A stretch of 64,000 nucleotides of DNA, from assembly GCF_014637175.1 (NCBI RefSeq), contig NZ_BMEV01000002.1, positions 1 to 64,000 on the forward strand. The letters run 5' to 3'. This DNA is from Compostibacillus humi. Lineage in GTDB: Bacteria; Bacillota; Bacilli; Bacillales; Amphibacillaceae. Position 1 is the stretch's first letter. Each line of letters begins with the position of its first letter. The position numbers and the translations under genes are program-made. Below, one piece after another: positions 39,082 to 50,309 of the stretch. Below the pieces are notes generated by a model, which was given only the letters and a program-made list of their open reading frames with translations, did not search any database and was not told where the DNA came from.

Positions 39082-39744
39082 CTATTTATTCTTCATCGTT
39101 TCTTCTGCCGTTTGCTTTCCTTTTAACGCCAAGAGATGGTCTGGCTGGATTTCTATTGCTTTCTCAAAATGTGCAAGTGCCTCAGCATGATGTTCCCAAA
39201 AAAATTCGATAAGCCCATAATTATAATGGGCATCGGCATGATCCGGCTGAATCGATAATACTTTGTTGAAATAGACTGCAGCTTCTTCCAATTGATTGCA
39301 TTGGGCTAATGATAAACCGTACTGGAACAAGTAATCAACATCCTGTTCATTTAATTCGGCTGCCCGCTGAAGATAGGGGAGAGCAAACCGGGACTGACCC
39401 TGTTTTTGTAAGGAAAGCCCGATCATGTAATAGACATCTCCATCGTTCATCCCTTTTTCCATCGCTTTCATAAAATAGGTTCGGGCCCGGTCAAAATTTT
39501 CCAGTTCAAAATAAACGTTTCCAAGTCCGTAGTAGGCAGAAACCGCATTATCGTCCAAGGAGATAGCCTTATTAAAAAATCGTTCGGCTTTCTCATATTG
39601 TTCAATGCGCAATAATAAGTTTCCAAAATTAATATAGCCTACCGGGTTTTCCGGCTCCTCCTCAATGACATCGTTAAACATTTTTGCCGCATCTTCGTAT
39701 CGCTGCTCCTGCATAAATTGAATTCCTTGTCTATTTTTATCCAT
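39082..39744 (-). CDS. yrrB: YrrB, TPR-repeat protein
   Basis: The 220-residue product consists of about six tetratricopeptide repeats, seen as recurring NFGNLL, YYGLGNVYFE, YYMIGLSLQ, YLFQYGLSL and HYNYGLIEF blocks. Such scaffolds bind partner proteins; the partner is unknown, and B. subtilis YrrB was crystallised as a TPR solenoid. The ATG at 39744 follows GAGGAGAGG; the longer frame overlaps mnmA. It lies between mnmA and recD2 in a likely operon. Confidence 0.92.
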   Translation of the reverse strand: MDKNRQGIQFMQEQRYEDAAKMFNDVIEEEPENPVGYINFGNLLLRIEQYEKAERFFNKAISLDDNAVSAYYGLGNVYFELENFDRARTYFMKAMEKGMNDGDVYYMIGLSLQKQGQSRFALPYLQRAAELNEQDVDYLFQYGLSLAQCNQLEEAAVYFNKVLSIQPDHADAHYNYGLIEFFWEHHAEALAHFEKAIEIQPDHLLALKGKQTAEETMKNK

Positions 39745-39755
39745 CGTCCCTCTCC

Positions 39756-42022
<2,267 letters not shown>

Positions 42023-42048
42023 TGTTCATTCCCTTTCTTCGTAAACTA

Positions 42049-42468
42049 CTAAATATAAAACATGTACGACTGATTTTCATCCCCATTGTCATGGTTTGCC
42101 AAATCTTCTAACGTTGTCTGTTCCAAAACACTTTTAACCGCATCCCGGATCCGTTTCCACAATTCCTGCTGTGCCGGCTTCTCATTTTCAATTCCTTCCA
42201 CGAGAACAATCGGTCCTTCTAAAACATGAATAATATCCCCTGCAGTTATATCTTTTGCCTTCTTCGCCAAAACATAACCGCCATAAGCTCCCCGGACACT
42301 GCGGATTAAACCGGCATTTCTTAAAGGAGAAGCAAGCTGTTCCAAATAATGCTCTGACAGGTTATTGTCACTAGCTATCGATTTTAAGGAAATGGGGCCA
42401 TCCCCCTCTTTTTTTGCCAGTTCGATCATAATCGTCAGACCGTATCTTCCTTTTGTTGATATTTTCAT
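42049..42468 (-). CDS. cymR: CymR, cysteine-metabolism repressor
   Basis: CymR is an Rrf2-family repressor of cysteine and sulfur-uptake genes, working with CysK as signal partner in B. subtilis. The 139-residue product has a winged helix with MKISTKGRYGLTIMIELA and SVRGAYGGYVLAK. It lacks the three clustered cysteines that bind Fe-S in IscR, which favours CymR. GAGGTG precedes the ATG. It is divergent from rarA and precedes the desulfurase. Confidence 0.92.
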   Translation of the reverse strand: MKISTKGRYGLTIMIELAKKEGDGPISLKSIASDNNLSEHYLEQLASPLRNAGLIRSVRGAYGGYVLAKKAKDITAGDIIHVLEGPIVLVEGIENEKPAQQELWKRIRDAVKSVLEQTTLEDLANHDNGDENQSYMFYI

Positions 42469-42517
42469 AACTTTAGCACCTCTTATCTACAATTCACATT
42501 ACCCTACAATACTAGTT

Positions 42518-42546
42518 ATTATAGCATGAATCGTATTGTTCTTGCA
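42518..42546 (-). promoter_or_regulatory. Extended -10 promoter of cymR
   Basis: On the minus strand TATAAT (42518-42523) is preceded by TGC, an extended -10. The -35 (TGCAAG at 42541-42546, 17-base spacer) is weak, as is normal for extended promoters. Confidence 0.65.
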
Positions 42547-42602
42547 TTTGTCCCGGATTGGAATTAAGCTTAATTAAAGATACTATTAAAAGGAAGATGG
42601 CA

Positions 42603-43877
42603 ATGAAACAACCTCTTGCATTCCGGATGCGCCCGACCCATATTAACGAAATTATCGGACAGAAACACCTGGTCGGGGAAGGAAAAATCCTGTCGCGGAT
42701 GGTTCAGGCTAACCGGCTGGCATCCATGATTCTATTCGGACCTCCGGGAACCGGGAAAACGTCTTTAGCCGTCGCTCTTGCTAAAACTTTAGGCTTAAAG
42801 GCTAAAATGCTTAATGCGGTTACCGATAAAAAAAAGGATATGGAAATTGCCGTGGAAGAAGCAAAATTTACCGGCAATCTCGTTTTAATTTTAGATGAAG
42901 TTCACCGGCTGGATAAAGGAAAGCAGGATTTCTTGCTTCCCCACTTGGAAAACAATTTAATCACATTAATCGGCTGTACAACAAGCAATCCGTACCATTC
43001 TATCAATCCGGCCATCCGAAGCCGGTGTCATCTCTTTGAATTGCATCCTTTAACGAAAGATGATGTGATGGAAGCGTTGCTGCGTGCACTCCATGATAAG
43101 GAAAATGGATATGGCGATAAATCGATTGATATTTCCGAGGAAGCGCTGGAACACTTTGCCTTCGCTTCCGGCGGAGATTTAAGGGCAGCGTTAAACGGTT
43201 TAGAATTGGCGGTTGCATCCACCCCGCCGGATTCAGAAGGGACGATCTCCATCGATCTTCCCATCGCCGAGGAGTGTATGCAAAAGAAGAGCTTCTCCCA
43301 TGATAAAGATGGAGATGCCCATTATGATGTATTGTCCGCTTTTCAAAAATCGATTCGCGGAAGTGATGTCGATGCGGCGTTACATTATTTGGCAAGATTA
43401 ATTGAAGCTGGTGATTTAGACAGTATTGCCCGCAGACTCATCGTTACAGCCTACGAAGATATCGGCCTTGCCAACCCCCAGGCTGGACCGCGCGCCCTTG
43501 CTGCTGTAGAAGCTGCCGAGCGACTCGGATTTCCTGAAGCCAGGATTCCGCTAAGCGTCGCCTTAATTGAGCTCTGTCTGTCGCCAAAATCAAATTCCGC
43601 ATACAAAGCATTAGATGCGGCCATCTCAGATGTTCGGAACGGTCTTGCAGGTGAAATCCCGAAACATTTAAAAGATGCGCATTACAAAGGGGCGGAAAAA
43701 TTAGATAGAGGAATAGGTTATAAATATCCCCACGATTTTGACAGCAGCTGGGTGGATCAGCAATATTTGCCGGACTCTATTAAAAATAAACAATACTACT
43801 ATCCAAAAAACTCTGGTAAATTCGAGCAATCTTTGAAACAAGTCTATGATAAAATTCGTTCGCAAAAAAAGAATTAA
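42603..43877 (+). CDS. rarA: Replication-associated recombination protein RarA
   Basis: RarA (MgsA, YrvN) is an AAA+ ATPase acting at stalled replication forks. The 424-residue product has Walker A GPPGTGKTS near 44-52, Walker B LDEVHRLDKGKQD, the SRC arginine-finger region and the C-terminal tetramer domain with VTAYEDIGLANPQA. The ATG at 42603 has eight-base spacing after AAAGGA and gives MKQPLAFRMRP; an ATG two codons earlier is too near. It is divergent from cymR. Confidence 0.96.
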   Translation: MKQPLAFRMRPTHINEIIGQKHLVGEGKILSRMVQANRLASMILFGPPGTGKTSLAVALAKTLGLKAKMLNAVTDKKKDMEIAVEEAKFTGNLVLILDEVHRLDKGKQDFLLPHLENNLITLIGCTTSNPYHSINPAIRSRCHLFELHPLTKDDVMEALLRALHDKENGYGDKSIDISEEALEHFAFASGGDLRAALNGLELAVASTPPDSEGTISIDLPIAEECMQKKSFSHDKDGDAHYDVLSAFQKSIRGSDVDAALHYLARLIEAGDLDSIARRLIVTAYEDIGLANPQAGPRALAAVEAAERLGFPEARIPLSVALIELCLSPKSNSAYKALDAAISDVRNGLAGEIPKHLKDAHYKGAEKLDRGIGYKYPHDFDSSWVDQQYLPDSIKNKQYYYPKNSGKFEQSLKQVYDKIRSQKKN

Positions 43878-43942
43878 GGTATAAATTCAGCTCCTTACGG
43901 CAACAATAAGTAGTACCAATTTGGATTCATAATCAAAATAGA

Positions 43943-44036
43943 ATTTACAGTCAGAATACTAGTTAATGAAATCTCTGGATGCATAACAATTGTCCCAATT
44001 GCCAGCAATGGAAATCAAAACTAGCTGACTGTAAAT
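43943..44036. repeat. Long imperfect inverted repeat after rarA
   Basis: The left arm at 43943-43964 contains TTTACAGTCAG, then AATA, then CTAGTT; the right arm at 44019-44036 contains AACTAG followed by CTGACTGTAAA. Apart from the four-base bulge the 18 pairs are perfect, around a 54-base centre with CTGG/CCAG and two CAATTG. It carries no T-run. It could be a miniature mobile element, a noncoding RNA hairpin or a regulatory element before the next gene. Confidence 0.7.
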
Positions 44037-44084
44037 CAAAGAAGGAATCTTCTGTAATGCTACTAGATAAAGGAGTTGAACGAA

Positions 44085-44726
44085 ATGGCAAAAGTCAGAC
44101 AAGATGCCTGGTCCCATGAAGATGATTTATTGCTTGCAGAAACGGTGCTGCGGCATATCCGGGAAGGCAGTACGCAATTAAATGCTTTTGAGGAAGTTGG
44201 CGACAAATTAAATCGTACATCCGCCGCCTGCGGTTTTCGCTGGAATGCAGAGGTGCGGCAGAGGTATCAAAGCGCCATTGAACTTGCAAAACGCCAGCGA
44301 AAAGAGAAAAAGCGGGCAATGGCTAAACAATCGCAAAAGTGGAAAAAACCAGCAATTTCCCTCAGTAGTGATATAGATTCAGGAACGGGTTCAGAAAATC
44401 CGCCTGTCATTACGATAGATACTGTTATTCATTTTTTAAAAGAGCTAAAAAAAGAATATCAAGTATCGAACCAATCAAAAACTACATTGGAACAGTTCCA
44501 AAAGGAAAATGAAACTTTAAAGCAGAAAATTTCCGAATTGGAAAAAGAACTTAAAGTAAAAGAAAAAGAATTAACAACAATGAGAGAAGATTACCAGACT
44601 TTTATTCAAATTATGGAACGGGCTAGAAAGATGACCGTTTTTGAAGACCATGGAACGATGAAAGCCCCAACGTTCCGCATGGACAAAAACGGCAATTTGG
44701 AACAGGTAGCAAATAGCACAAATTAA
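44085..44726 (+). CDS. RsfA-family transcription factor
   Basis: The 213-residue product resembles the prespore regulators RsfA and YlbO. It has an N-terminal Myb/SANT-like DNA-binding domain (about 5-60) with [17 protein letters not shown] and [12 protein letters not shown], a basic linker, then a coiled coil rich in Lys and Glu (about 125-185). In B. subtilis RsfA fine-tunes sigma-F genes; that this protein works in the forespore is inference. The ATG at 44085 follows AAGGAG by nine bases; the TTG nine bases upstream lies inside the site. It replaces tcdA found here in B. subtilis. Confidence 0.85.
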   Translation: MAKVRQDAWSHEDDLLLAETVLRHIREGSTQLNAFEEVGDKLNRTSAACGFRWNAEVRQRYQSAIELAKRQRKEKKRAMAKQSQKWKKPAISLSSDIDSGTGSENPPVITIDTVIHFLKELKKEYQVSNQSKTTLEQFQKENETLKQKISELEKELKVKEKELTTMREDYQTFIQIMERARKMTVFEDHGTMKAPTFRMDKNGNLEQVANSTN

Positions 44727-44732
44727 GAGCAG

Positions 44733-44765
44733 CGACTGGATAGAAAGAATTATCCAGTCGTTTTT
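44733..44765 (+). terminator. Terminator of the rsfA-type gene
   Basis: CGACTGGATA (44733-44742) and TATCCAGTCG (44751-44760) form a perfect 10-bp stem followed by TTTTTATTT on the plus strand. Confidence 0.9.
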
Positions 44766-44770
44766 ATTTG

Positions 44771-44798
44771 TAAAAAAAGAACCCTCCTGGAGGGTTCT
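44771..44798 (-). terminator. Terminator of 6S RNA
   Basis: AGAACCCTCC (44778-44787) pairs with GGAGGGTTCT (44789-44798) on the minus strand, followed by seven T. Confidence 0.88.
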
Positions 44799-45003
44799 AA
44801 AGATTCCATTCCTATGTACAAATCCCGATATGCCGTCTATTCGTATCGTTTTGATCCCGCTCTTGGCAGGTGGGTGCCCTGTTTTATGTTTATTATGCTT
44901 CCGCTGAAAGCTGCGGCCTGCATGCAACATAAAAACTGCAGGCTCCCTTTGTTAATGGTGTTCGGTCAATTACTTTACGATAGACGCACAAATCAGGATT
45001 TGT

Positions 45004-45024
45004 AGTACGATAAAATATCGTACT
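45004..45024 (-). repeat. Hairpin at the 5' end of the 6S RNA precursor
   Basis: AGTACGATA (45004-45012) and TATCGTACT (45016-45024) pair perfectly around three bases. The hairpin abuts the closing stem of the 6S RNA and lies between it and the promoter, so it would be at the 5' end of the primary transcript. Confidence 0.7.
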
Positions 45025-45037
45025 GCTTTGTAAATTT

Positions 45038-45066
45038 ATCTTAACATACGAGATTCCCTTTTTCAA
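45038..45066 (-). promoter_or_regulatory. Vegetative promoter of 6S RNA
   Basis: On the minus strand TTGAAA (45061-45066) and TAAGAT (45038-45043) are 17 bases apart. The expected start is near 45031, about 28 bases before the 6S closing stem. Confidence 0.82.
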
Positions 45067-45122
45067 TAATTCCTGTATGAAAAGATGCGTCCTCTTTTGT
45101 TACATTTCCATTACACGGATGG

Positions 45123-46892
45123 TTAATCATTTTTTACTTTAATGCCGATTGCCAGTTCATCCAATTGGGCATTGCTGACTTGGCTTGGCGCCTCTGTCAA
45201 TAAATCCGATGCGGATGCCGTTTTCGGGAATAAAATTGTATCCCTGATGTTCGTCGTTCCGGCTAGAAGCATAATAATTCGGTCAAGACCGAGGGCAATT
45301 CCGCCGTGGGGAGGAGCGCCATATTCCAAGGCATCGAGAAGGAAACCAAACTGCTCCCTTGCCGTTTCTTCCGTAAAGCCCAGCACTTTAAACATTTTAT
45401 TTTGCACGTCCCGCTGGTAAATTCTAATGGATCCTCCTCCCAATTCATACCCGTTTAACACAAGGTCATAAGCGTTCGCTTTTACGCTTCCAGGATCCGT
45501 TTCTAATTTGTCTATATCTTCTTCCTGTGGAGAGGTAAATGGATGGTGAGCGGCATAATACCGGCCTTCTTCTTCATCATATTCCAATAATGGCCAATCT
45601 GTAACCCACAGGAAATTAAATTTTTCCTCATCAATTAATTGCAGTTCTTTGCCTAATTTCAGCCGCAATGCACCTAAACTTTCGTATACGACAGCTGGTT
45701 TGTCTGCAACGAACAGCAGTAAATCCTCGTTTTCTCCATCCGCTTTTGCAGATATTGCTTCCAGTTCTTCAGCTGACAGAAACTTGGCTATCGGCCCTTT
45801 AAACTGGTCTTCTTCCAGTTTAATCCAGGCCAGCCCTTTTGCACCGTAAATTTTTACGAAGTCAGTAAGCTTATCAATATCCTTCCTCGAAAAATCACTT
45901 GCAGCACCTTTCACGTTTAATAAGCTTACTTTGCCGCCTTCTGCTACTGCATTGCGAAAGACCTGAAACGAAGAATTTTTCACGATGTCGCTTACATGAA
46001 TCAGTTCCAGTCCAAACCTTGTATCCGGCTTGTCCGAACCAAATCGTTCCATTGCTTCGGCATAGCTGATACGCGGCAGCGGCAATTCAATATCGACTCC
46101 CTTTACCTCTTTCCATACATGCTGCATCATTCTTTCTGTCATATCCATAATGTCATCGCTCGACATAAAAGAAGTTTCAATATCAATCTGAGTAAATTCC
46201 GGCTGTCGGTCTGCCCTTAAGTCTTCATCACGGAAGCATCTTGCAATTTGATAATATTTTTCAAATCCGCTCACCATAATTAGCTGTTTAAATAATTGCG
46301 GCGATTGGGGCAGCGCGTAAAATTCTCCCGGGTGTATCCGGCTCGGTACTAAATAATCTCTCGCACCTTCAGGCGTGCTCTTCGTCAATATCGGAGTTTC
46401 CATCTCGAAGAACCCTTCCTGATTGAGAAAGCTGCGTACAGCCTGGGTTGTTTTATGCCGCAAAATAATCACTTCTTGCAATGGTTTTCTCCGCAAATCA
46501 ATATAGCGGTATTTCAGACGCAAATCTTCGGACACATCGGTGTCATCACTAATCGTAAAAGGCGGTGTCTTCGCCTTATTTAGTACGCGGATTGACTGTG
46601 CAACAACTTCTACTTTTCCTGTCGGCAAGTTGGGATTAACCGTTTCCTCGCTTCTTGCCACAACCCGCCCTCTTATTTCAACGACGTATTCAGAACGGAT
46701 GTTTTCCGCCACTTCCAAGGCATCCTTTGACTCATCCGGGTTAAACACTACCTGAATAATACCGGAAATGTCCCGCAAGTCGATAAAGATTAATCCGCCT
46801 AAATCCCGCCGTTTTTGGACCCAGCCTTTTAACAGCACTTCTTCATTAATCTGTGAATCGGTTATCGTTCCTGCATGAATTCTCTTAAGCAT
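45123..46892 (-). CDS. aspS: Aspartyl-tRNA synthetase
   Basis: AspRS charges tRNA-Asp. The 589-residue bacterial-type class II enzyme has an N-terminal OB anticodon domain (about 1-105), motif 2 [18 protein letters not shown], a bacterial insertion (GAD) domain and motif 3 with [15 protein letters not shown] lies before the ATG, inside the end of hisS; the eight-base overlap couples the two. Expression should follow the hisS T-box. Whether it also charges Asn cannot be told from sequence alone. Confidence 0.98.
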   Translation of the reverse strand: MLKRIHAGTITDSQINEEVLLKGWVQKRRDLGGLIFIDLRDISGIIQVVFNPDESKDALEVAENIRSEYVVEIRGRVVARSEETVNPNLPTGKVEVVAQSIRVLNKAKTPPFTISDDTDVSEDLRLKYRYIDLRRKPLQEVIILRHKTTQAVRSFLNQEGFFEMETPILTKSTPEGARDYLVPSRIHPGEFYALPQSPQLFKQLIMVSGFEKYYQIARCFRDEDLRADRQPEFTQIDIETSFMSSDDIMDMTERMMQHVWKEVKGVDIELPLPRISYAEAMERFGSDKPDTRFGLELIHVSDIVKNSSFQVFRNAVAEGGKVSLLNVKGAASDFSRKDIDKLTDFVKIYGAKGLAWIKLEEDQFKGPIAKFLSAEELEAISAKADGENEDLLLFVADKPAVVYESLGALRLKLGKELQLIDEEKFNFLWVTDWPLLEYDEEEGRYYAAHHPFTSPQEEDIDKLETDPGSVKANAYDLVLNGYELGGGSIRIYQRDVQNKMFKVLGFTEETAREQFGFLLDALEYGAPPHGGIALGLDRIIMLLAGTTNIRDTILFPKTASASDLLTEAPSQVSNAQLDELAIGIKVKND

Positions 46893-48171
46893 CTGTTTGA
46901 CCTCCTACAAGCAGCCTTTGCATCGTTTCTGAAAGGGTATTTAAAGGTATTTCCCTTTGTTCTCCCGTATCCATTGATTTTACCGTTATTTTTTGTTCTT
47001 GTAATTCTTCATCCCCTAGTATGAGGACAAATTTGGCCTGGTAACGGTCGGCAGCTTTCAGCTGACCTTTCATTTTCCGGTTTAAATAATCCTGATCCGT
47101 CTGAATGCCCATGGAACGCAATTCGCGGACAACTCTGGCAGCTTCTTCTTTCGCTTCATCTCCGACCGCAACGACAAAGCAATCCAGCCGTTCGTCTATC
47201 GGAATGGAAATATCCTCCGCCTCCAATGCCATCATAAGTCTTTCCATTCCCATGCCGAATCCGATGGCAGGTGTTTCCGGTCCGCCCAATTCTTCAATCA
47301 GACCGTTATATCTTCCGCCGCCGGCCAAAGTCGTAATGGCGCCAAATCCATCCGCATCGCTCATTATTTCAAAAGTAGTATGATTGTAATAATCTAAGCC
47401 GCGGACAAGGGTCGGGTCCACTTCGTACTCTATACCGATTTTCGTTAAGTATTTTTTCACTTGTTCAAAATATTCCTTTGACTCTTCATTTAAATAATCC
47501 AGTATTGAAGGAGCAGTTTTCATCGCAGGATGGTTATGATCTTTTTTGCAATCCAATACCCGCAACGGGTTTTGCTCCAGACGGGATTGACAATCTTCAC
47601 AAAGTTCGCTTCGCACTGGCGTAAAATGTTTAACCAAAGCATTTCGATGTTCCACTCTGCTTTCCTGGTCGCCTAACGAATTTATCACTAATTTTATAGA
47701 TTTTAGTCCCAGTTCCTTATATACTGTCATTGCCAAGTCAATGACTTCCGCATCAACACTCGGGTCGTCACTGCCGAGAACTTCCACACCAAATTGGTTT
47801 AATTGCCGCATTCTTCCCTTTTGCGGACGTTCATAGCGGAACATTTGCGCTAAGTAATACAATTTAACCGGCTGGTTCGCCTCGCCATAGAGCTTATATT
47901 GTACAAAGGCCCGGGAAACCGACGCTGTTCCTTCTGGTCTTAACGTAATGCTGCGTCCGCCCCGGTCTTCAAATGTATACATTTCCTTTTGGACAATATC
48001 CGTCGTATCGCCTACCCCTCTCTGGAATACTTCCGTATGTTCAAATACAGGGGTGCGAATTTCATGATAGTTGTATCTTCGGCAAATATCCTTTATTTTA
48101 TTTTCTACATATTGCCACCGTTTTGTATCCTTCGGCAATAAGTCTGCCGTTCCCCTAGGGGCTTTCATCAT
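46885..48171 (-). CDS. hisS: Histidyl-tRNA synthetase
   Basis: HisRS charges tRNA-His. The 428-residue protein has class II motif 2 with [18 protein letters not shown], the histidine-A loop [12 protein letters not shown], the histidine-B loop GGGRYNGL and a C-terminal anticodon domain. GGAGG precedes the first of two adjacent ATG codons by eight bases. It has its own T-box leader with a His specifier; aspS follows in the same transcript. Confidence 0.98.
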   Translation of the reverse strand: MMKAPRGTADLLPKDTKRWQYVENKIKDICRRYNYHEIRTPVFEHTEVFQRGVGDTTDIVQKEMYTFEDRGGRSITLRPEGTASVSRAFVQYKLYGEANQPVKLYYLAQMFRYERPQKGRMRQLNQFGVEVLGSDDPSVDAEVIDLAMTVYKELGLKSIKLVINSLGDQESRVEHRNALVKHFTPVRSELCEDCQSRLEQNPLRVLDCKKDHNHPAMKTAPSILDYLNEESKEYFEQVKKYLTKIGIEYEVDPTLVRGLDYYNHTTFEIMSDADGFGAITTLAGGGRYNGLIEELGGPETPAIGFGMGMERLMMALEAEDISIPIDERLDCFVVAVGDEAKEEAARVVRELRSMGIQTDQDYLNRKMKGQLKAADRYQAKFVLILGDEELQEQKITVKSMDTGEQREIPLNTLSETMQRLLVGGQTDA

Positions 48172-48211
48172 TCGAATTACCTCCTCAATATATGTATCCT
48201 AAATCACATTG

Positions 48212-48467
48212 AAAAAACTCCCGTCCCTATAAAAGGGACGAGAGTTAACCCGCGTTGCCACCCTAGTTGATGCTTTTGGAGCATCCACTTTCACAGTTAA
48301 CGCCTGCATACGTTTATACCTACTGCTATTTCGGCATAAATCCTCAGGAATGTCTTTCATTAGCCCTTTCTGGAAAATGCTTTCAGCCGCGGCATTTTCT
48401 CTCTAGACAGAGTCTGCTAATTACTCTTTCCTTCATCGGTATGTCGAATATACGTACTTTTTTAATG
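48212..48467 (-). promoter_or_regulatory. T-box riboswitch leader of hisS-aspS (His specifier)
   Basis: The minus-strand leader contains GGCTGAAAG, then AAAGACATTCC, whose CAT at 48350-48352 is a histidine codon in the specifier position. The T-box AGGGTGGCAACGCGGG lies at 48249-48264. A terminator with TCTCGTCCC/GGGACGGGA and TTTTTT ends at about 48212. Uncharged tRNA-His should allow readthrough into hisS and aspS. Confidence 0.93.
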
Positions 48468-48473
48468 ATTATT

Positions 48474-48502
48474 ATAATAAGCTTTCCACTGCAGATTGTC
48501 AA
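48474..48502 (-). promoter_or_regulatory. Vegetative promoter of hisS-aspS
   Basis: On the minus strand TTGACA (48497-48502) and TATTAT (48474-48479) are 17 bases apart. The TGA stop of the upstream 57-residue gene (48499-48501) lies inside the -35, the same arrangement as at alaS. Confidence 0.9.
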
Positions 48503-48672
48503 GACCGTTGTAATTTTTTCTTCAGCTTTTTCACTTCACCGATGGAAATTCCGAACTCTTCAGCAATTTCCATATAATTTGTCTGATCTTGCATCTCTAC
48601 AAACTGGTGGAGATTTACGCCGAAAATATCCTTATTGTTGGCTGTATGATAATGTTTATCTTGCATACGCAT
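48499..48672 (-). CDS. Small HTH-like protein, function unknown
   Basis: A 57-residue frame with AAGGAGG eight bases before its ATG. Its second half, from about 33, reads YMEIAEEFGISIGEVKKLKK, which looks like the first helices of a sigma-region-4 or Rrf-type helix-turn-helix, followed by a basic tail. Position upstream of hisS recalls B. subtilis yrzK, but I am not sure of that match. Its stop codon is within the hisS promoter. It is too short for many gene finders. Confidence 0.75.
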   Translation of the reverse strand: MRMQDKHYHTANNKDIFGVNLHQFVEMQDQTNYMEIAEEFGISIGEVKKLKKKLQRS

Positions 48673-48769
48673 CGGGTCATCCTCCTTTAGTTATATCTAT
48701 CTTTGCCTATCGGAGGGATTTTTATTATACTTATGACGTAATCTTATTGCTAGCGGAGGTCATACTATA

Positions 48770-49801
48770 TTGTTAAAAAGGACATGCAGTATCATCTTCA
48801 TTTTTTTTCTGCTCCTTTCCCATGCAATTCCTATCCATGCCATGTATATTACCGTAACTGCTGACGGACTCAATGTACGCAGCGGTCCAGGATTGGACTA
48901 TCCGATTATCGGCAAGGTCAATTCTGGAGAGGAATTTTCCGTTCTACAACAAGAGGGAGAATGGATTAAAATTACATATAACAATGAAGCTGGATGGGTA
49001 AACAAACAATATGTAACCATTGCCGGCCCGAAAGAAAACAATTCCAGTCCGCCGCTCTCAAACATTACGGTAGAATTGGATAATATTCATATCCGCAGCG
49101 GTCCGTCAACGGAAAGCGACATCATTTACTTTGCCAAAAAAGGAGAATCGTTTCAAGTCCTTTCTGAAACAGAAGAATGGTATGAAATTGTAAATGAAAA
49201 TGTGCATGGATTCGTATATAAACCGTTTGTAACAAACAAGGAACATAGAGAAATGCAGCTATCCGATATTGGGGTTGTCATCGATGCAGGACACGGAGGG
49301 CATGATGTTGGCGCAATCGGGGCAACTGGATCATACGAAAAGGATTTTACGTTTGCGACGGCATTAAAACTAAAGGAAAAACTGGCTTCGATTGGCGCCA
49401 CCGTATATATGACAAGAGAAAAGGACGAATTCATTTCCCTTGCTTCCCGGGTAAGCTATGCCAATATGACCGATGCCGATGTTTTCCTAAGCATTCATTA
49501 CAATAGCTTTGCCGAACAGCCTGACGTTATCGGCATCGAAACATTCTACAACCAGGAACAAAATAAAATGCTCGCCCAAATGATACAGGAAGAGATTATA
49601 AAAGAAACAGGAGATAAGGATCGGGGCATTACTTTCGGCGACTTTTATGTGCTGCGGCAAACGATGAAACCGGCTCTTTTAATCGAATTAGGATTCCTTT
49701 CCAATATCGAGACGGAAGAAAATTTAAAGATGGATTGGTATCAGCAAAAAATTGTCAATGGCATTTTGAAAGGATTGCAAAAATATTTTTCTGCTTTCTG
49801 A
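48770..49801 (+). CDS. Secreted N-acetylmuramoyl-L-alanine amidase with two SH3b domains
   Basis: The 343-residue protein has a signal peptide (about 1-23), two bacterial SH3 domains (about 26-85 and 97-155, each with DGLNVRSGP- or DNIHIRSGP-type motif) and an Amidase_3 domain. Its zinc and catalytic residues appear in DAGHGGHDVGAIG, SIHYNS and LLIELGFLSN. It cuts the bond between MurNAc and the peptide stem in the wall. It resembles YrvJ and LytH; B. subtilis YrvJ is larger with more SH3 domains. The start is TTG after GGAGG. It converges with dtd. Confidence 0.92.
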   Translation: MLKRTCSIIFIFFLLLSHAIPIHAMYITVTADGLNVRSGPGLDYPIIGKVNSGEEFSVLQQEGEWIKITYNNEAGWVNKQYVTIAGPKENNSSPPLSNITVELDNIHIRSGPSTESDIIYFAKKGESFQVLSETEEWYEIVNENVHGFVYKPFVTNKEHREMQLSDIGVVIDAGHGGHDVGAIGATGSYEKDFTFATALKLKEKLASIGATVYMTREKDEFISLASRVSYANMTDADVFLSIHYNSFAEQPDVIGIETFYNQEQNKMLAQMIQEEIIKETGDKDRGITFGDFYVLRQTMKPALLIELGFLSNIETEENLKMDWYQQKIVNGILKGLQKYFSAF

Positions 49802-49812
49802 CCGATGCAATA

Positions 49813-49841
49813 AAAAATGGGAGTGACGCACTCCCATTTTT
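49813..49841. terminator. Bidirectional terminator between the amidase and dtd
   Basis: AAAAATGGGAGTG (49813-49825) and CACTCCCATTTTT (49829-49841) form a perfect 13-bp stem with a 3-base loop and A/T ends on both sides. It lies between converging genes. Confidence 0.93.
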
Positions 49842-49848
49842 CTTGTTC

Positions 49849-50295
49849 CTATTTTTCTTTCGATTCGATAATGATTGTTACCGGCCCGACGTTCGTCAAG
49901 CGGACGTCCATCATTGCGCCAAATTTCCCCGTTTCCACTTTAACACCGTATTGCCGCAGTTTTTCGTTTAGCAATTCATACATCCGGTTAGCATATTCCG
50001 GTTTCGCTGCTTTGACAAAACTCGGTCTTCTGCCTTTTCGCGTATCCGCATATAATGTAAATTGGGAAATAGACAGGATACTGCCGTTCACGTCCAAAAT
50101 GGAACGGTTCATTTTCCCTTCGTCATCTTCAAAAATGCGCAAGTGTACAATTTTATTCGCCAAATACTCCACGTCTTCTTCCGTATCATCGTGCTTAACG
50201 CCAACTAATAAGACAAAACCGTTTTCTATTTCTCCAATTACTTCCGAATCGACGGTGACACTGGCATCTATAGCCCGCTGCAACACTGCTTTCAT
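49849..50295 (-). CDS. dtd: D-aminoacyl-tRNA deacylase
   Basis: Dtd removes D-amino acids and glycine from mis-charged tRNA. The 148-residue protein shows the cross-subunit motifs SQFTLYAD and NVGPVTI, and starts MKAVLQRA, as usual. It follows relA by 14 bases and is the last gene of the apt-relA-dtd line. Such pairing of a stringent-response enzyme with a tRNA proofreader is widely conserved in Firmicutes. Confidence 0.97.
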   Translation of the reverse strand: MKAVLQRAIDASVTVDSEVIGEIENGFVLLVGVKHDDTEEDVEYLANKIVHLRIFEDDEGKMNRSILDVNGSILSISQFTLYADTRKGRRPSFVKAAKPEYANRMYELLNEKLRQYGVKVETGKFGAMMDVRLTNVGPVTIIIESKEK

Positions 50296-50309
50296 TATGC
50301 TAATCTCCT

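Larger units (their letters stand above)
44771..45031 (-). ncRNA. ssrS: 6S RNA
   Basis: The transcript would be about 230-260 bases and folds as 6S RNA does: a 12-bp closing stem (ACAAATCCTGAT at 44992-45003, ATCGGGATTTGT at 44818-44829, one G-U), a 7-bp inner helix (CGTCTAT at 44980-44986 with ATAGACG at 44834-44840), then a large open bubble and an apical GCCTGCA/TGCAGGC hairpin. 6S mimics an open promoter and holds sigma-A polymerase. It starts from a good promoter and ends at AGAACCCTCC/GGAGGGTTCT with TTTTTTT. The position beside aspS is that of BsrA in B. subtilis, from memory. The true 5' end may be processed near 45003. Confidence 0.82.
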
